From: Ichthyenterobacterium magnum | Lineage (GTDB): Bacteria; Bacteroidota; Bacteroidia; Flavobacteriales; Flavobacteriaceae | Assembly: GCF_003610635.1 (NCBI RefSeq) | Contig: NZ_RAQJ01000001.1 | Location: 868,474-932,473, forward strand | Reading direction: 5' to 3' | DNA: 64,000 nt | Shown: piece by piece, positions 53,489 through 61,401 of the stretch | How positions within the stretch are numbered: the stretch's first letter is position 1 | How the letters are laid out: each line of letters opens with the position of its first letter | Notes under the pieces: model-generated | The model's database searches: none | Seen by the model: the letters and a program-made list of their open reading frames with translations, nothing else | What the model was told of the DNA's origin: nothing | Made by a program: the position numbers and the translations under genes

Positions 53489-55025
53489 CATTTTCACTTT
53501 TTTTAAAAAACACAAAAAGCAAATACTTTTTCACCTGTTTTTAAATAGTTGCTTTCTATTATGTATCACATTAGCATCTTATATTCATATACCGCTTTCT
53601 GGTTTTAAAGACCGCTTGATGTATTTTGTACATATTCTTTTATTACAGTTTACTGTTGCTGGATTCATTTATTTTTTAACACTAAATAAATGGCTTTTTA
53701 GGGTAGTGTTCTGTCCGATTTTTTTCTTATTATCATTGTTTTCATTCTGGGTATATACACAGGATATTTCTATTACTAATACTTTAATTCAGTCTGTTTT
53801 TGAAACTAAGGCTTCAATTGTATCAGACCTACTTTCGTTTCAGTATATTTTGTTTATGTTGCTGATTATTGCAGTATTAATAGCTCTTAATATAATTTAC
53901 AATAAAGTAAAACCGGTTTCAATAAATATACCTTTTGTTGTTATTGCATTGGTTTGTATTTATACATTCAAAATTGTAGAAAGTAAGCGATACAACACCT
54001 TAAGATCCAGATTACCATATAATATTTATTTCGGAATTAAAGATTATTATAAACAAGATACATATGTGTTAGATACTATTTCAAAAAGCGTATTTAGTGG
54101 TAATAATGATTTAAAAATTGTATTAGTTTTAGGAGAAACCGTTAGGGCTGATCACTTGCAATTAAATGGATATAACAGAGAGACCACGCCATTATTAAGC
54201 GCTAAAAAGAATGTTTTAAGCTTTAATAATATTACAACACAATACACCAATACAGCTACGAGCTTACCAAGAATAATAACTAACTTAGGAATTAATAGTA
54301 GTGACAAAACCAATAAAGTTATTTCGGTTTTTGATGTTTTTAAGCAATGTGATTATGATACATTTTGGATTGGAAATCAGGAATTAGAAAACAGTTATGG
54401 TTTTTTAGCAAAGTCCAACAAAAAAGTTGTTTTGGTTGATAGTCTCAGATCGGTTTTAAGCTTTAATAAAGCCCTAGATGAAGAGCTTTTACAACCATTT
54501 AAAAAAGCTTTTTTTAAAGACAAAAACAGCTTAATTACATTACATATGATGGGTAGTCATTGGTGGTACGAAAACCGCTATAGCGATGCCTTTAGAAAGT
54601 TTAAACCTGTTATCGACTCAAAACACATTCCTTCATTGTCATCAGAACAAATGATTAATTCATACGATAACACAATATTGTATTTAGACAACTTTTTAAA
54701 CAAAACCATTTCAGTATTAGAAGAGTCAGATGAGACGACTTTATTAATCTATATTTCTGATCATGGTGAAATTTTGGGAGAAGATGGCAAATGGCTGCAT
54801 TCTCAAAAATCTGAAGCAGCTAAAAACCCAGCGATGTTAGTGTGGTATTCAGATAAATTTAAAGAAAACTTTACCGATAAAGCAGAAGCTTTACATCTCA
54901 ATAAAAATAATTCTTTTACCACAGATATAATCTACCATAGTCTATTAGATTTAATTGATGTTAATAAAATAGAATATGATAAAAATGAAAGTATTTTTAA
55001 TGCAAAAGAAACACCTACACATTAA
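53469..55025 (+). CDS. Phosphoethanolamine transferase (EptA/sulfatase-like)
   Basis: A 518-residue inner-membrane enzyme. Four or five helices fill residues 1-170, then a periplasmic alkaline-phosphatase-like domain with IVLVLGETVRADHLQLNGYN and RETTPLLS (metal-site Glu and the Thr nucleophile region), MMGSHWWYENRYSDAF and YISDHGEILGEDGKWLHS (metal Asp/His). This family adds phosphoethanolamine to lipid A or other glycans; in other bacteria this lowers sensitivity to cationic peptides. Target not known here. Overlaps the acyltransferase gene by 20 bases. Confidence 0.9.
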   Translation: MAELKNSIFTFFKKHKKQILFHLFLNSCFLLCITLASYIHIPLSGFKDRLMYFVHILLLQFTVAGFIYFLTLNKWLFRVVFCPIFFLLSLFSFWVYTQDISITNTLIQSVFETKASIVSDLLSFQYILFMLLIIAVLIALNIIYNKVKPVSINIPFVVIALVCIYTFKIVESKRYNTLRSRLPYNIYFGIKDYYKQDTYVLDTISKSVFSGNNDLKIVLVLGETVRADHLQLNGYNRETTPLLSAKKNVLSFNNITTQYTNTATSLPRIITNLGINSSDKTNKVISVFDVFKQCDYDTFWIGNQELENSYGFLAKSNKKVVLVDSLRSVLSFNKALDEELLQPFKKAFFKDKNSLITLHMMGSHWWYENRYSDAFRKFKPVIDSKHIPSLSSEQMINSYDNTILYLDNFLNKTISVLEESDETTLLIYISDHGEILGEDGKWLHSQKSEAAKNPAMLVWYSDKFKENFTDKAEALHLNKNNSFTTDIIYHSLLDLIDVNKIEYDKNESIFNAKETPTH

Positions 55026-55120
55026 TTTCACCATGTTATTTGTGTTTACAAAACGTTAAAAATTAAAATTTCATTAACAATTTAAGTACATTTAACACAC
55101 TAACTAAATCATTTTAAATT

Positions 55121-55603
55121 ATGGAAATCAATTTTTTAGCAATTTTAGTTGCTGCTGTATCCGCTTTAGTTGTTGGTGCTGTTTGGTATAACCCTAAAGT
55201 TTTTGGAAACTCTTGGATGCAAGCCGCAGAAATGACTCAAGAAAAAATGCAAGGTGCAAACATGGCCAAAATTTTTATTTTGGCATTTATTTTTGCCATT
55301 TTACTCGCATTAGCATTGCAAGCTCTGGCTATTCATCAAACTGGTGTTATAAGTCTTATTGGAGGCGACCCAAGTCAAGCATTGCCATCTTATCAAGCGT
55401 TTATGGATGATTACGGGAATGATTTTAGGACTTTTAAACATGGTGCTTTGCATGGTGTTATTTCTGGTATTTTTATCGCTTTACCTATTTTAGGAACCAA
55501 TGCTTTATTTGAAAGAAAAAGTGCCAAATATATTTTTATAAATAGCGGTTATTGGATTGTTACTCTTGGAATAATGGGCGCGATAGTTTGTGGTTGGAAA
55601 TAA
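55121..55603 (+). CDS. DUF1761 membrane protein
   Basis: A 160-residue protein with four hydrophobic segments. EINFLAILVAAVSALVVGAV followed by WYNPKVFGNSWMQAAEMT is the DUF1761 signature (W-Y-x-P-x-x-F-G-x-x-W); then IFILAFIFAILLALALQALA, a Gly/His-rich loop HGALHGVISGIFIALPILG and a last helix YWIVTLGIMGAIVCGW. Function unknown. Stands 95 bases after the phosphoethanolamine transferase gene. Confidence 0.87.
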   Translation: MEINFLAILVAAVSALVVGAVWYNPKVFGNSWMQAAEMTQEKMQGANMAKIFILAFIFAILLALALQALAIHQTGVISLIGGDPSQALPSYQAFMDDYGNDFRTFKHGALHGVISGIFIALPILGTNALFERKSAKYIFINSGYWIVTLGIMGAIVCGWK

Positions 55604-55658
55604 TTTTGTAATAATTAAAACACATAAAGACTAGTAGCTTGACTATTAGTCTTTTTTT

Positions 55659-56822
55659 ATGGAATTAATACAATTTAAAATATATAACACTGTTAATGAG
55701 CTTCCTGATTCTTGGGATGCATTACCTATTTTAGATGTGTTCTTAAAAACCCCTTTTTTAAAAGCATTAGAAGCGTCTTGCCCTAGTAATATATCGTCAT
55801 ATTACTTAGCTGTATTTAAAAACGAAAAACTTGCTGGAATTGCAATAATTCAGCGTGTAGAAATGTATTTAGATGATATGTTTCGAAGAACTTCAAACAA
55901 TAAGCTAAAGCAAATTGCAAAACAAATAATATCAAGAATAGTTAGGGGCAACGCTTTGGTTGTTGGTAATTTAATGCACACAGGGCAACATGGTTTGTTT
56001 TATGATTACAAATTGATAAACCAAGACGAGTTTTTAGATAAAATTTTTGAAGGCATTAAAGAATTGTCAGAAACTATAAAACAAAAATTTAATAAGAAGA
56101 TACGCATCATAGCTTTTAAAGATTATTTTGAAAATGATACAATCCATAAAAGCATAGATTTTTTTAAGAAAAACAAGCTTTATAAGGTTCAAGTACAACC
56201 TAATATGATGTTTTCTGTTCCTGAAGATTGGAAAACACCTCAGGATTATATATCGGCATTTAACAAAAAATACAGAAGGCGCTATAAAGCGGCTCGAAAA
56301 AAAGGATTAGATATTGCCTGTAAAGAACTAACATTAGATGATATTAAAGATAACCAAGATAAGCTCTTTCAATTATATCAAAACGTATCAGATAATGCGC
56401 GTGTTAATTCGTTTAAGCTTCACAAAAACCATTTTTTCAACCTTAAACGTAATTTAAAAGAAGATTTTAAGGTTTTTGGGTATTTTTTAGATGATGAATT
56501 GGTTGGTTTTTATACTTTAATTTTAAACAATGAAGCGTTAGAAACTTACTTTTTAGGTTATAGCCAAAGCTTACAACATAAATACCAAATGTATCTTAAC
56601 ATGTTATTTAACATGGCGTGTTTTGGCATTGAAAACGGTTTTAAAACTATTGTATATGCAAGAACAGCAATGGAAATAAAAAGCTCAATAGGAGCAAAGC
56701 CAAATACAATGCATATCTATTTAAAACACACCAATCATTTCATAGCCAATACACTTTTAAAGCTTATAGTAAAATACATGAATCCTATTAGACAATGGGA
56801 AGAAAGACACCCTTTTAAATAA
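55659..56822 (+). CDS. FemAB/GNAT-like protein (peptidoglycan-bridge-type acyltransferase fold)
   Basis: A 387-residue protein with two GNAT-like halves: the first with LAVFKNEKLAGIAIIQRVEM, the second with FNKKYRRRYKAARKKGLDIA and FGYFLDDELVGFYTLILNNE and FLGYSQSLQHKYQMYLNMLF. The pattern matches the FemAB-related group of Bacteroidota, for which aminoacyl transfer to peptidoglycan or another cell-wall ligand has been suggested but not shown. No signal peptide. A terminator (56824-56854) follows directly. Confidence 0.75.
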   Translation: MELIQFKIYNTVNELPDSWDALPILDVFLKTPFLKALEASCPSNISSYYLAVFKNEKLAGIAIIQRVEMYLDDMFRRTSNNKLKQIAKQIISRIVRGNALVVGNLMHTGQHGLFYDYKLINQDEFLDKIFEGIKELSETIKQKFNKKIRIIAFKDYFENDTIHKSIDFFKKNKLYKVQVQPNMMFSVPEDWKTPQDYISAFNKKYRRRYKAARKKGLDIACKELTLDDIKDNQDKLFQLYQNVSDNARVNSFKLHKNHFFNLKRNLKEDFKVFGYFLDDELVGFYTLILNNEALETYFLGYSQSLQHKYQMYLNMLFNMACFGIENGFKTIVYARTAMEIKSSIGAKPNTMHIYLKHTNHFIANTLLKLIVKYMNPIRQWEERHPFK

Positions 56823-56823
56823 A

Positions 56824-56854
56824 AAAGCCTCATGAATTTCACAAGGCTTTTTTT
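56824..56854 (+). terminator. Rho-independent terminator after the FemAB-like gene
   Basis: AAAGCCT (56824-56830) pairs with AGGCTTT (56844-56850), followed by T residues. It starts at the stop codon, and may stop both convergent transcripts. Confidence 0.75.
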
Positions 56855-56871
56855 AGTATAAAAACTAATAT

Positions 56872-57798
56872 TTAGTTTTCTTTTTTCTTGCTTGAATTTT
56901 TCATCGCCTCACCAATTTGATTACTTGCCGTAAAGCTAGCAACCATATCGTTTAACATTTGGCTTCCTGCTTGAGGCGAATTAGGTAACAGTATTAAATT
57001 ACTATTAGTTTCTTGCCCTATAGATTGTAAAGTATCATAGTGTTGTGTTACAACAATTAAAGCCGAAGCTTCTTGAGAGTTGATACCAACTTTGTTTAAA
57101 ACCTCTACAGACTCCTCTAAACCACGAGCAATTTCACGACGTTGATCTGCAATACCTTGACCCTGTAAACGCTTGCTTTCTGCTTCTGCTTTTGCGCGCT
57201 CTACAATTAAAATACGTTGCGCATCACCTTCAAACTGCGCAGCAATTTTTTCACGTTCAGACGCATTAATTCTATTCATTGCTTCTTTTACTTGTCCATC
57301 AGGATCAATATCTGTAACTAAAGTTTTAATAATATCGTAACCATAAGTTATCATTGCGTCATTTAATTCAGATTTTACAGCAATTGCAATGTCATCTTTA
57401 CGTACAAATACATCATCAAGTTTCATTTTTGGAACTTCGGCACGTACCACATCAAATACATAAGATGTAATTTGATCGTGCGGATAATCTAACTTATAAA
57501 ACGCATCATAAACCTTGTCGCGTATTACTTTGTATTGCACAGACACTTTTAAACGCACAAATACATCATCTAAAGTTTTGGTTTCTATGATAACATCTAG
57601 TTGTTGAATTTTTAAACTTAAACGACCAGCAACACGATCTACCAGCGGTATTTTCATTTGTAAACCAGAGTGACGAATGCTTTGAAACTTACCAAATCGC
57701 TCAATGATAACAGCGGTTTGTTGCTTTACAATAAAAAAAGCAGAGATTAAGATTATTAAACTAAAGAAGATTATTGGAATAAAAATAAATTGACCCAT
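56872..57798 (-). CDS. SPFH/Band 7 (stomatin-like) protein
   Basis: A 308-residue membrane-anchored scaffolding protein. One N-terminal hydrophobic helix (FIPIIFFSLIILISAFFIVK) followed by the SPFH core: AVIIERFGKFQSIRHSGLQM, VQYKVIRDKVYDAFYKLDYP, and VRAEVPKMKLDDVF; then a long Glu/Ala/Arg-rich coiled coil (EGDAQRILIVERAKAEAESK) and a Gln/Ala tail. The order matches slipin/YbbK-type proteins of membrane microdomains. No NfeD partner adjacent. Divergent from the beta-barrel gene at 57876. Confidence 0.92.
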   Translation of the reverse strand: MGQFIFIPIIFFSLIILISAFFIVKQQTAVIIERFGKFQSIRHSGLQMKIPLVDRVAGRLSLKIQQLDVIIETKTLDDVFVRLKVSVQYKVIRDKVYDAFYKLDYPHDQITSYVFDVVRAEVPKMKLDDVFVRKDDIAIAVKSELNDAMITYGYDIIKTLVTDIDPDGQVKEAMNRINASEREKIAAQFEGDAQRILIVERAKAEAESKRLQGQGIADQRREIARGLEESVEVLNKVGINSQEASALIVVTQHYDTLQSIGQETNSNLILLPNSPQAGSQMLNDMVASFTASNQIGEAMKNSSKKKEN

Positions 57799-57845
57799 AA
57801 CAAGTTTTTTAAATGGTTAGAAAAATATTGGTTACTAATTTAAGT

Positions 57846-57853
57846 TATATTTG
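57846..57853 (+). promoter_or_regulatory. Candidate -7 box TATATTTG upstream of the beta-barrel gene
   Basis: Exact TANNTTTG match 22 bases before the ATG at 57876, which supports that start over the longer frame from 57813. Confidence 0.45.
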
Positions 57854-57875
57854 CTGTAATTACACGAAAAGCAGT

Positions 57876-58559
57876 ATGCAAAAAAAGCAGTTTATAGTAT
57901 TAGTAGCAATTTGTATAGGTTTTGTTACAGTTTCATTAGGACAACACAAACGATATGCTATAAAAAATGGCATAGGAATTCTTGGCGGGATAACACAGTT
58001 TGATATTGCAACCGATAATTTTGTAACCAAGAGCGGAAGCGGATTTATTGGAGGTTTAACGGCTACTGTAGACATACCACACAAATGGTATACAGTAAGT
58101 TATGGCATGCAACTTTCTGAAAATAGTATTGAAATTTCTGGTCGGCAAACCGCAGGAATTGCCACAGAAGAAATGCTGGAATACAAATTAATGACTGTAC
58201 AAGTGGCGTTTTTATTTCATGCTAAAATTTTGAAGGATAATTTAACAATAGATTTTGGGCCTCAATTACAATACAACGGAGAGTTAGAATTAAAAGACGA
58301 TAAACAAAAAGAGTATTTTGTAAACGGATACGATGCTTTATTAGCTGAAGACATTAGTACAATCTCTCAATTTAATGCTAATGGCGTAATTGGAGCTTCT
58401 GCCGGAATAGGTAACTTTAAGTTAAGAGCAATGTATAGTTATGGGTTTACAAACATTTTAAACAAGCTTAACAGTCAAGATATAACTACTACGCCTTCGT
58501 CTAAAAAGTTTAAAGGCAACCAAAACATGTTAGCTTTCGCTTTAATGATTACGTTTTAA
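57876..58559 (+). CDS. Outer-membrane beta-barrel protein (PorT-like family)
   Basis: A 227-residue outer-membrane protein. Signal peptide FIVLVAICIGFVTVSLGQ, then alternating aromatic beta strands (GIGILGGITQFDIATDNF, YTVSYGMQLSENSIEIS, LTIDFGPQLQYNG, KLRAMYSYGFTNILNKL) and an end in NMLAFALMITF with terminal Phe, the pattern of an eight-strand barrel. Outer-membrane beta-barrel domain of the PorT type is the best fit. I start at MQKKQFIVLV (57876). Its stop is directly followed by the gltX stop. Role unknown. Confidence 0.8.
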   Translation: MQKKQFIVLVAICIGFVTVSLGQHKRYAIKNGIGILGGITQFDIATDNFVTKSGSGFIGGLTATVDIPHKWYTVSYGMQLSENSIEISGRQTAGIATEEMLEYKLMTVQVAFLFHAKILKDNLTIDFGPQLQYNGELELKDDKQKEYFVNGYDALLAEDISTISQFNANGVIGASAGIGNFKLRAMYSYGFTNILNKLNSQDITTTPSSKKFKGNQNMLAFALMITF

Positions 58560-60071
58560 TTAAAGAATAGAAATCACATTTTCTATACGCTTAACAGTTT
58601 CGGCTTTTCCAATCATATAAATAATATCAAATACATCAGGACCTTGAAGCGCTCCAACTAGTGCAAGTCGCAAAGGCATCATAACTTTTCCAAATCCAAT
58701 GTCATTAGATGTAATCCAGCCTTTTACAGCATCTTGCATTGTGTCTTTAGATGAGTCGTCTGCTGTATTGATAATTGTTATCAACTCTTGCATTAATTCT
58801 TTTGTTCCTTCTTTAAAAGCTTTTTTTGAAGCCTTTTCATCATAAGTTTCTGGCGCTATAAAAAAGAAATGACTAAGTTCCCAGAAATCGCTAACAAACG
58901 TTGCACGTTCTTTTACGAGGCTTATAACCATTTCTATATAATTAATGTCTATATCTGCAAGTTCTTGTTTTGAGTTTTTAAAAGCATTTGCCAAATCAGC
59001 ATTAGGCTGTTCTTGCATATAATGATGATTAAACCATTTTATTTTTTCTGGATCAAAACGCGCTCCAGATTTATTCACGCGTTCTAAATCGAAAGCATTA
59101 ATCAGGGCTTCTAAATCAAAAATTTCTTGTTCTGTTCCTGGATTCCAGCCTAAAAAGGCTAGAAAGTTAATCACAGCTTCAGGAAAATAACCTTCTTCCC
59201 TATACCCAATTGAATGATTATCTCCTTTTGGAGAAACATATTGTAAAGGAAACACAGGAAAACCTAACTTGTCACCATCACGTTTACTTAATTTTCCTTT
59301 TCCCGTTGGTTTTAAAATAAGCGGTAAGTGCGCAAATTCTGGAGCTTTCCAGCCAAATGCATCGTATAGTTGTTGGTGAAGTGCTAATGATGGTAACCAT
59401 TCTTCACCACGAATAACATGAGAGATTTCCATTAAATGGTCGTCTACTATATTTGCTAAATGATAAGTTGGCATACCATCGCTTTTAAACAAAACCTTAT
59501 CATCTAAAATATTGGTATCAATTTTAATATCGCCACGAATTATATCTTTTAAATGAAGTGTTTCATCTTGAGGTGATTTAAACCTAATTACATAATCATC
59601 TCCTGCATTTAATCTTGCTTTCACCTCTTCTGCAGAAAGCGATAACGAGTTGTCTAGCTTTAGTCTATTGTGCCAATTATAGATAAAGGTTTTTCCATTT
59701 GTTTCATGGTCTTTTCTATGAAAATCTAAAGTTTCAGCAGTATCAAAAGCATAATACGCATGTCCTGAAGCAATTAATTTGTCAGCATATTGCTTATACA
59801 AATGCTTACGTTCACTTTGCCTATAAGGACCGAATTTTTCATTTTTATTTGGACCTTCATCAAAAGGAATATGACACCAGTTCAAAGACTCAACGATATA
59901 ATCTTCGGCACCTTCAACATATCTATTTTGATCGGTGTCTTCAATTCTTAAAACAAATGTTCCGTTATATTTTTTTGCGAATAAATAGTTAAAAAGCGCA
60001 GTTCTAACGCCTCCAATATGTAATGGTCCTGTTGGGCTTGGTGCAAAACGCACACGAACATTTTTGGTCAT
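58560..60071 (-). CDS. gltX: Glutamyl-tRNA synthetase
   Basis: A 503-residue class I synthetase. VRVRFAPSPTGPLHIGGVRT with HIGG at 18-21, and KLSKRDGDKLGFPVFP as the KMSKS motif at about residue 263-266; the C-terminal helical anticodon domain follows, for example FLGWNPGTEQEIFDLEALIN. With a separate glnS in this window it probably charges only tRNA-Glu. Upstream lies the repeat at 60098-60130 and heptamer repeats at 60158. Confidence 0.97.
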   Translation of the reverse strand: MTKNVRVRFAPSPTGPLHIGGVRTALFNYLFAKKYNGTFVLRIEDTDQNRYVEGAEDYIVESLNWCHIPFDEGPNKNEKFGPYRQSERKHLYKQYADKLIASGHAYYAFDTAETLDFHRKDHETNGKTFIYNWHNRLKLDNSLSLSAEEVKARLNAGDDYVIRFKSPQDETLHLKDIIRGDIKIDTNILDDKVLFKSDGMPTYHLANIVDDHLMEISHVIRGEEWLPSLALHQQLYDAFGWKAPEFAHLPLILKPTGKGKLSKRDGDKLGFPVFPLQYVSPKGDNHSIGYREEGYFPEAVINFLAFLGWNPGTEQEIFDLEALINAFDLERVNKSGARFDPEKIKWFNHHYMQEQPNADLANAFKNSKQELADIDINYIEMVISLVKERATFVSDFWELSHFFFIAPETYDEKASKKAFKEGTKELMQELITIINTADDSSKDTMQDAVKGWITSNDIGFGKVMMPLRLALVGALQGPDVFDIIYMIGKAETVKRIENVISIL

Positions 60072-60097
60072 TTTAGTTTTATTAATTGTAATCGATT

Positions 60098-60130
60098 GTC
60101 ACACTGAGCGCAGTCGAAGTGTCTTTTTGA
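60098..60130. repeat. Dispersed repeat arm, GTCACACTGAGCGCAGTCGA type
   Basis: GTCACACTGAGCGCAGTCGA followed by AGTGTC: the classic form of the short intergenic repeat found dispersed in flavobacterial genomes (from memory). It resembles, with several changes, the left arm at 1431 (GTCATATTGAGCACAGTTGA). Between gltX and the alkB-like gene. Confidence 0.5.
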
Positions 60131-60157
60131 AGTTGCAAAGATAGATTTTTGAAGCCC

Positions 60158-60185
60158 AAAGTTCAAAGTTTAAAGTTCAAAGTTT
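60158..60185. repeat. Heptamer tandem repeat upstream of gltX
   Basis: Four exact 7-base units: AAAGTTC, AAAGTTT, AAAGTTC, AAAGTTT (28 bases, a 14-base unit twice). In the gap between gltX and the alkB-like gene; no reading frame. Confidence 0.75.
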
Positions 60186-60224
60186 CTTCTTAAACCAACT
60201 AAAAAATATTACTACGACTGTTAA

Positions 60225-61268
60225 CTAACTTATAATCATTTCACGTGGAACACGTTTATTCATTATCTTAAACCATAAAGGTGGAATCATTGCCAGAACC
60301 ATCGAGGTTGGATAACCATATGGCATTTGAGGACTCTCATCATGACAATCTAATATTTGATATTTTTTATACGAATTATAATGATGATCACTATGCCTAG
60401 TGAGTTCGTATAAAACAATTCGGCCAATAACATGGTTTGAGTTCCATGAGTGTATTTCTTTAACACGCTCGTAACGACCAGATGTTGTTTTTAATCGCAT
60501 TAAACCATAATGCTCAATATAGTTCACGGTTTCTAAAAGAATAAAACCAACAATACCAGAAGACAGCGCAAATACAAAACCATATAACCCAAAAACCCAA
60601 TAGACAGCTAATAAATAATTTAGTTGAAAAACAGTAAACCAAAACATATCGTTTCTTAGCGATATAAAGTTGAGTTTATAATTTTTTAAAAGTCTTCTTT
60701 GAATGCTCCATGCACTAAAGTATTGTCTAACGGTTGAGGTTATCCAAAACGAATAGACACTTTGATTATATCTTGCTGTTGCCGGATCTTCTTTGGTGGC
60801 AGCATGTAAATGGTGACCAAAATTATGTTCAATATAAAAATGCATGTATAAAGCGGGTAACAATAAAGCTTTACCTATAAAGCGCTCTTTTGAGGCTTGC
60901 CTGTGACCAAGTTCATGGGCTACATTTATACCATTAACACCTAGCACTATACCAACCGAAAAAACAATTCCAACAAACTCATAAGTTTCAAGAGAAGTAT
61001 GTGTTATTGTGTATAATCCAAAAAAAGTTAAACCATAAACAATAGGTAGGTTTAAGTACAACAACCAATCAAAAAGAGATGCATTTAGTTTGTTTTCTAT
61101 GTCTTCTGGCGCTACGTTTTTAGTGTTTACAGGAAAAATAAGTTCCATAAAAGGAATTATAATAAAGGCATAAAAAGGTGTTAAATACAAATAGATACCT
61201 TTAATTGATAAGCCAATAAAAGCAATAATTGGAATTGAAAATGCCGCTAAATATTTAAGATCTTTCAT
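60225..61268 (-). CDS. alkB: Alkane 1-monooxygenase-like membrane di-iron enzyme
   Basis: A 347-residue inner-membrane protein of the fatty-acid-desaturase-like superfamily, AlkB branch, which hydroxylates the end carbon of alkanes or similar chains. Histidine motifs: AHELGHRQ (H118, H122), EHNFGHHLHAAT (H148, H152, H153), NYIEHYGL (249-256) and LTRHSDHHYNSY (H292, H295, H296). The order matches AlkB. About six helices surround them. No rubredoxin or reductase gene is adjacent. Substrate not certain, so the symbol marks family rather than proven function. Confidence 0.85.
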   Translation of the reverse strand: MKDLKYLAAFSIPIIAFIGLSIKGIYLYLTPFYAFIIIPFMELIFPVNTKNVAPEDIENKLNASLFDWLLYLNLPIVYGLTFFGLYTITHTSLETYEFVGIVFSVGIVLGVNGINVAHELGHRQASKERFIGKALLLPALYMHFYIEHNFGHHLHAATKEDPATARYNQSVYSFWITSTVRQYFSAWSIQRRLLKNYKLNFISLRNDMFWFTVFQLNYLLAVYWVFGLYGFVFALSSGIVGFILLETVNYIEHYGLMRLKTTSGRYERVKEIHSWNSNHVIGRIVLYELTRHSDHHYNSYKKYQILDCHDESPQMPYGYPTSMVLAMIPPLWFKIMNKRVPREMIIS

Positions 61269-61401
61269 GGGTTTGCTTTGTTAATACAAGATTGGATTCA
61301 TCTAAAATTTAACACGATTCCTCGAAATTAACAGAATCTTACCAAATTTAAGCATTTACACATTAAAATAAATTGTAGATTAGTCTGTTAAACATAGCGT
61401 A

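Noticed and set aside
59699-59992. 97-codon frame antisense to gltX
   Set aside because: His/Tyr/Phe-rich artefact of the opposite strand of a conserved gene.
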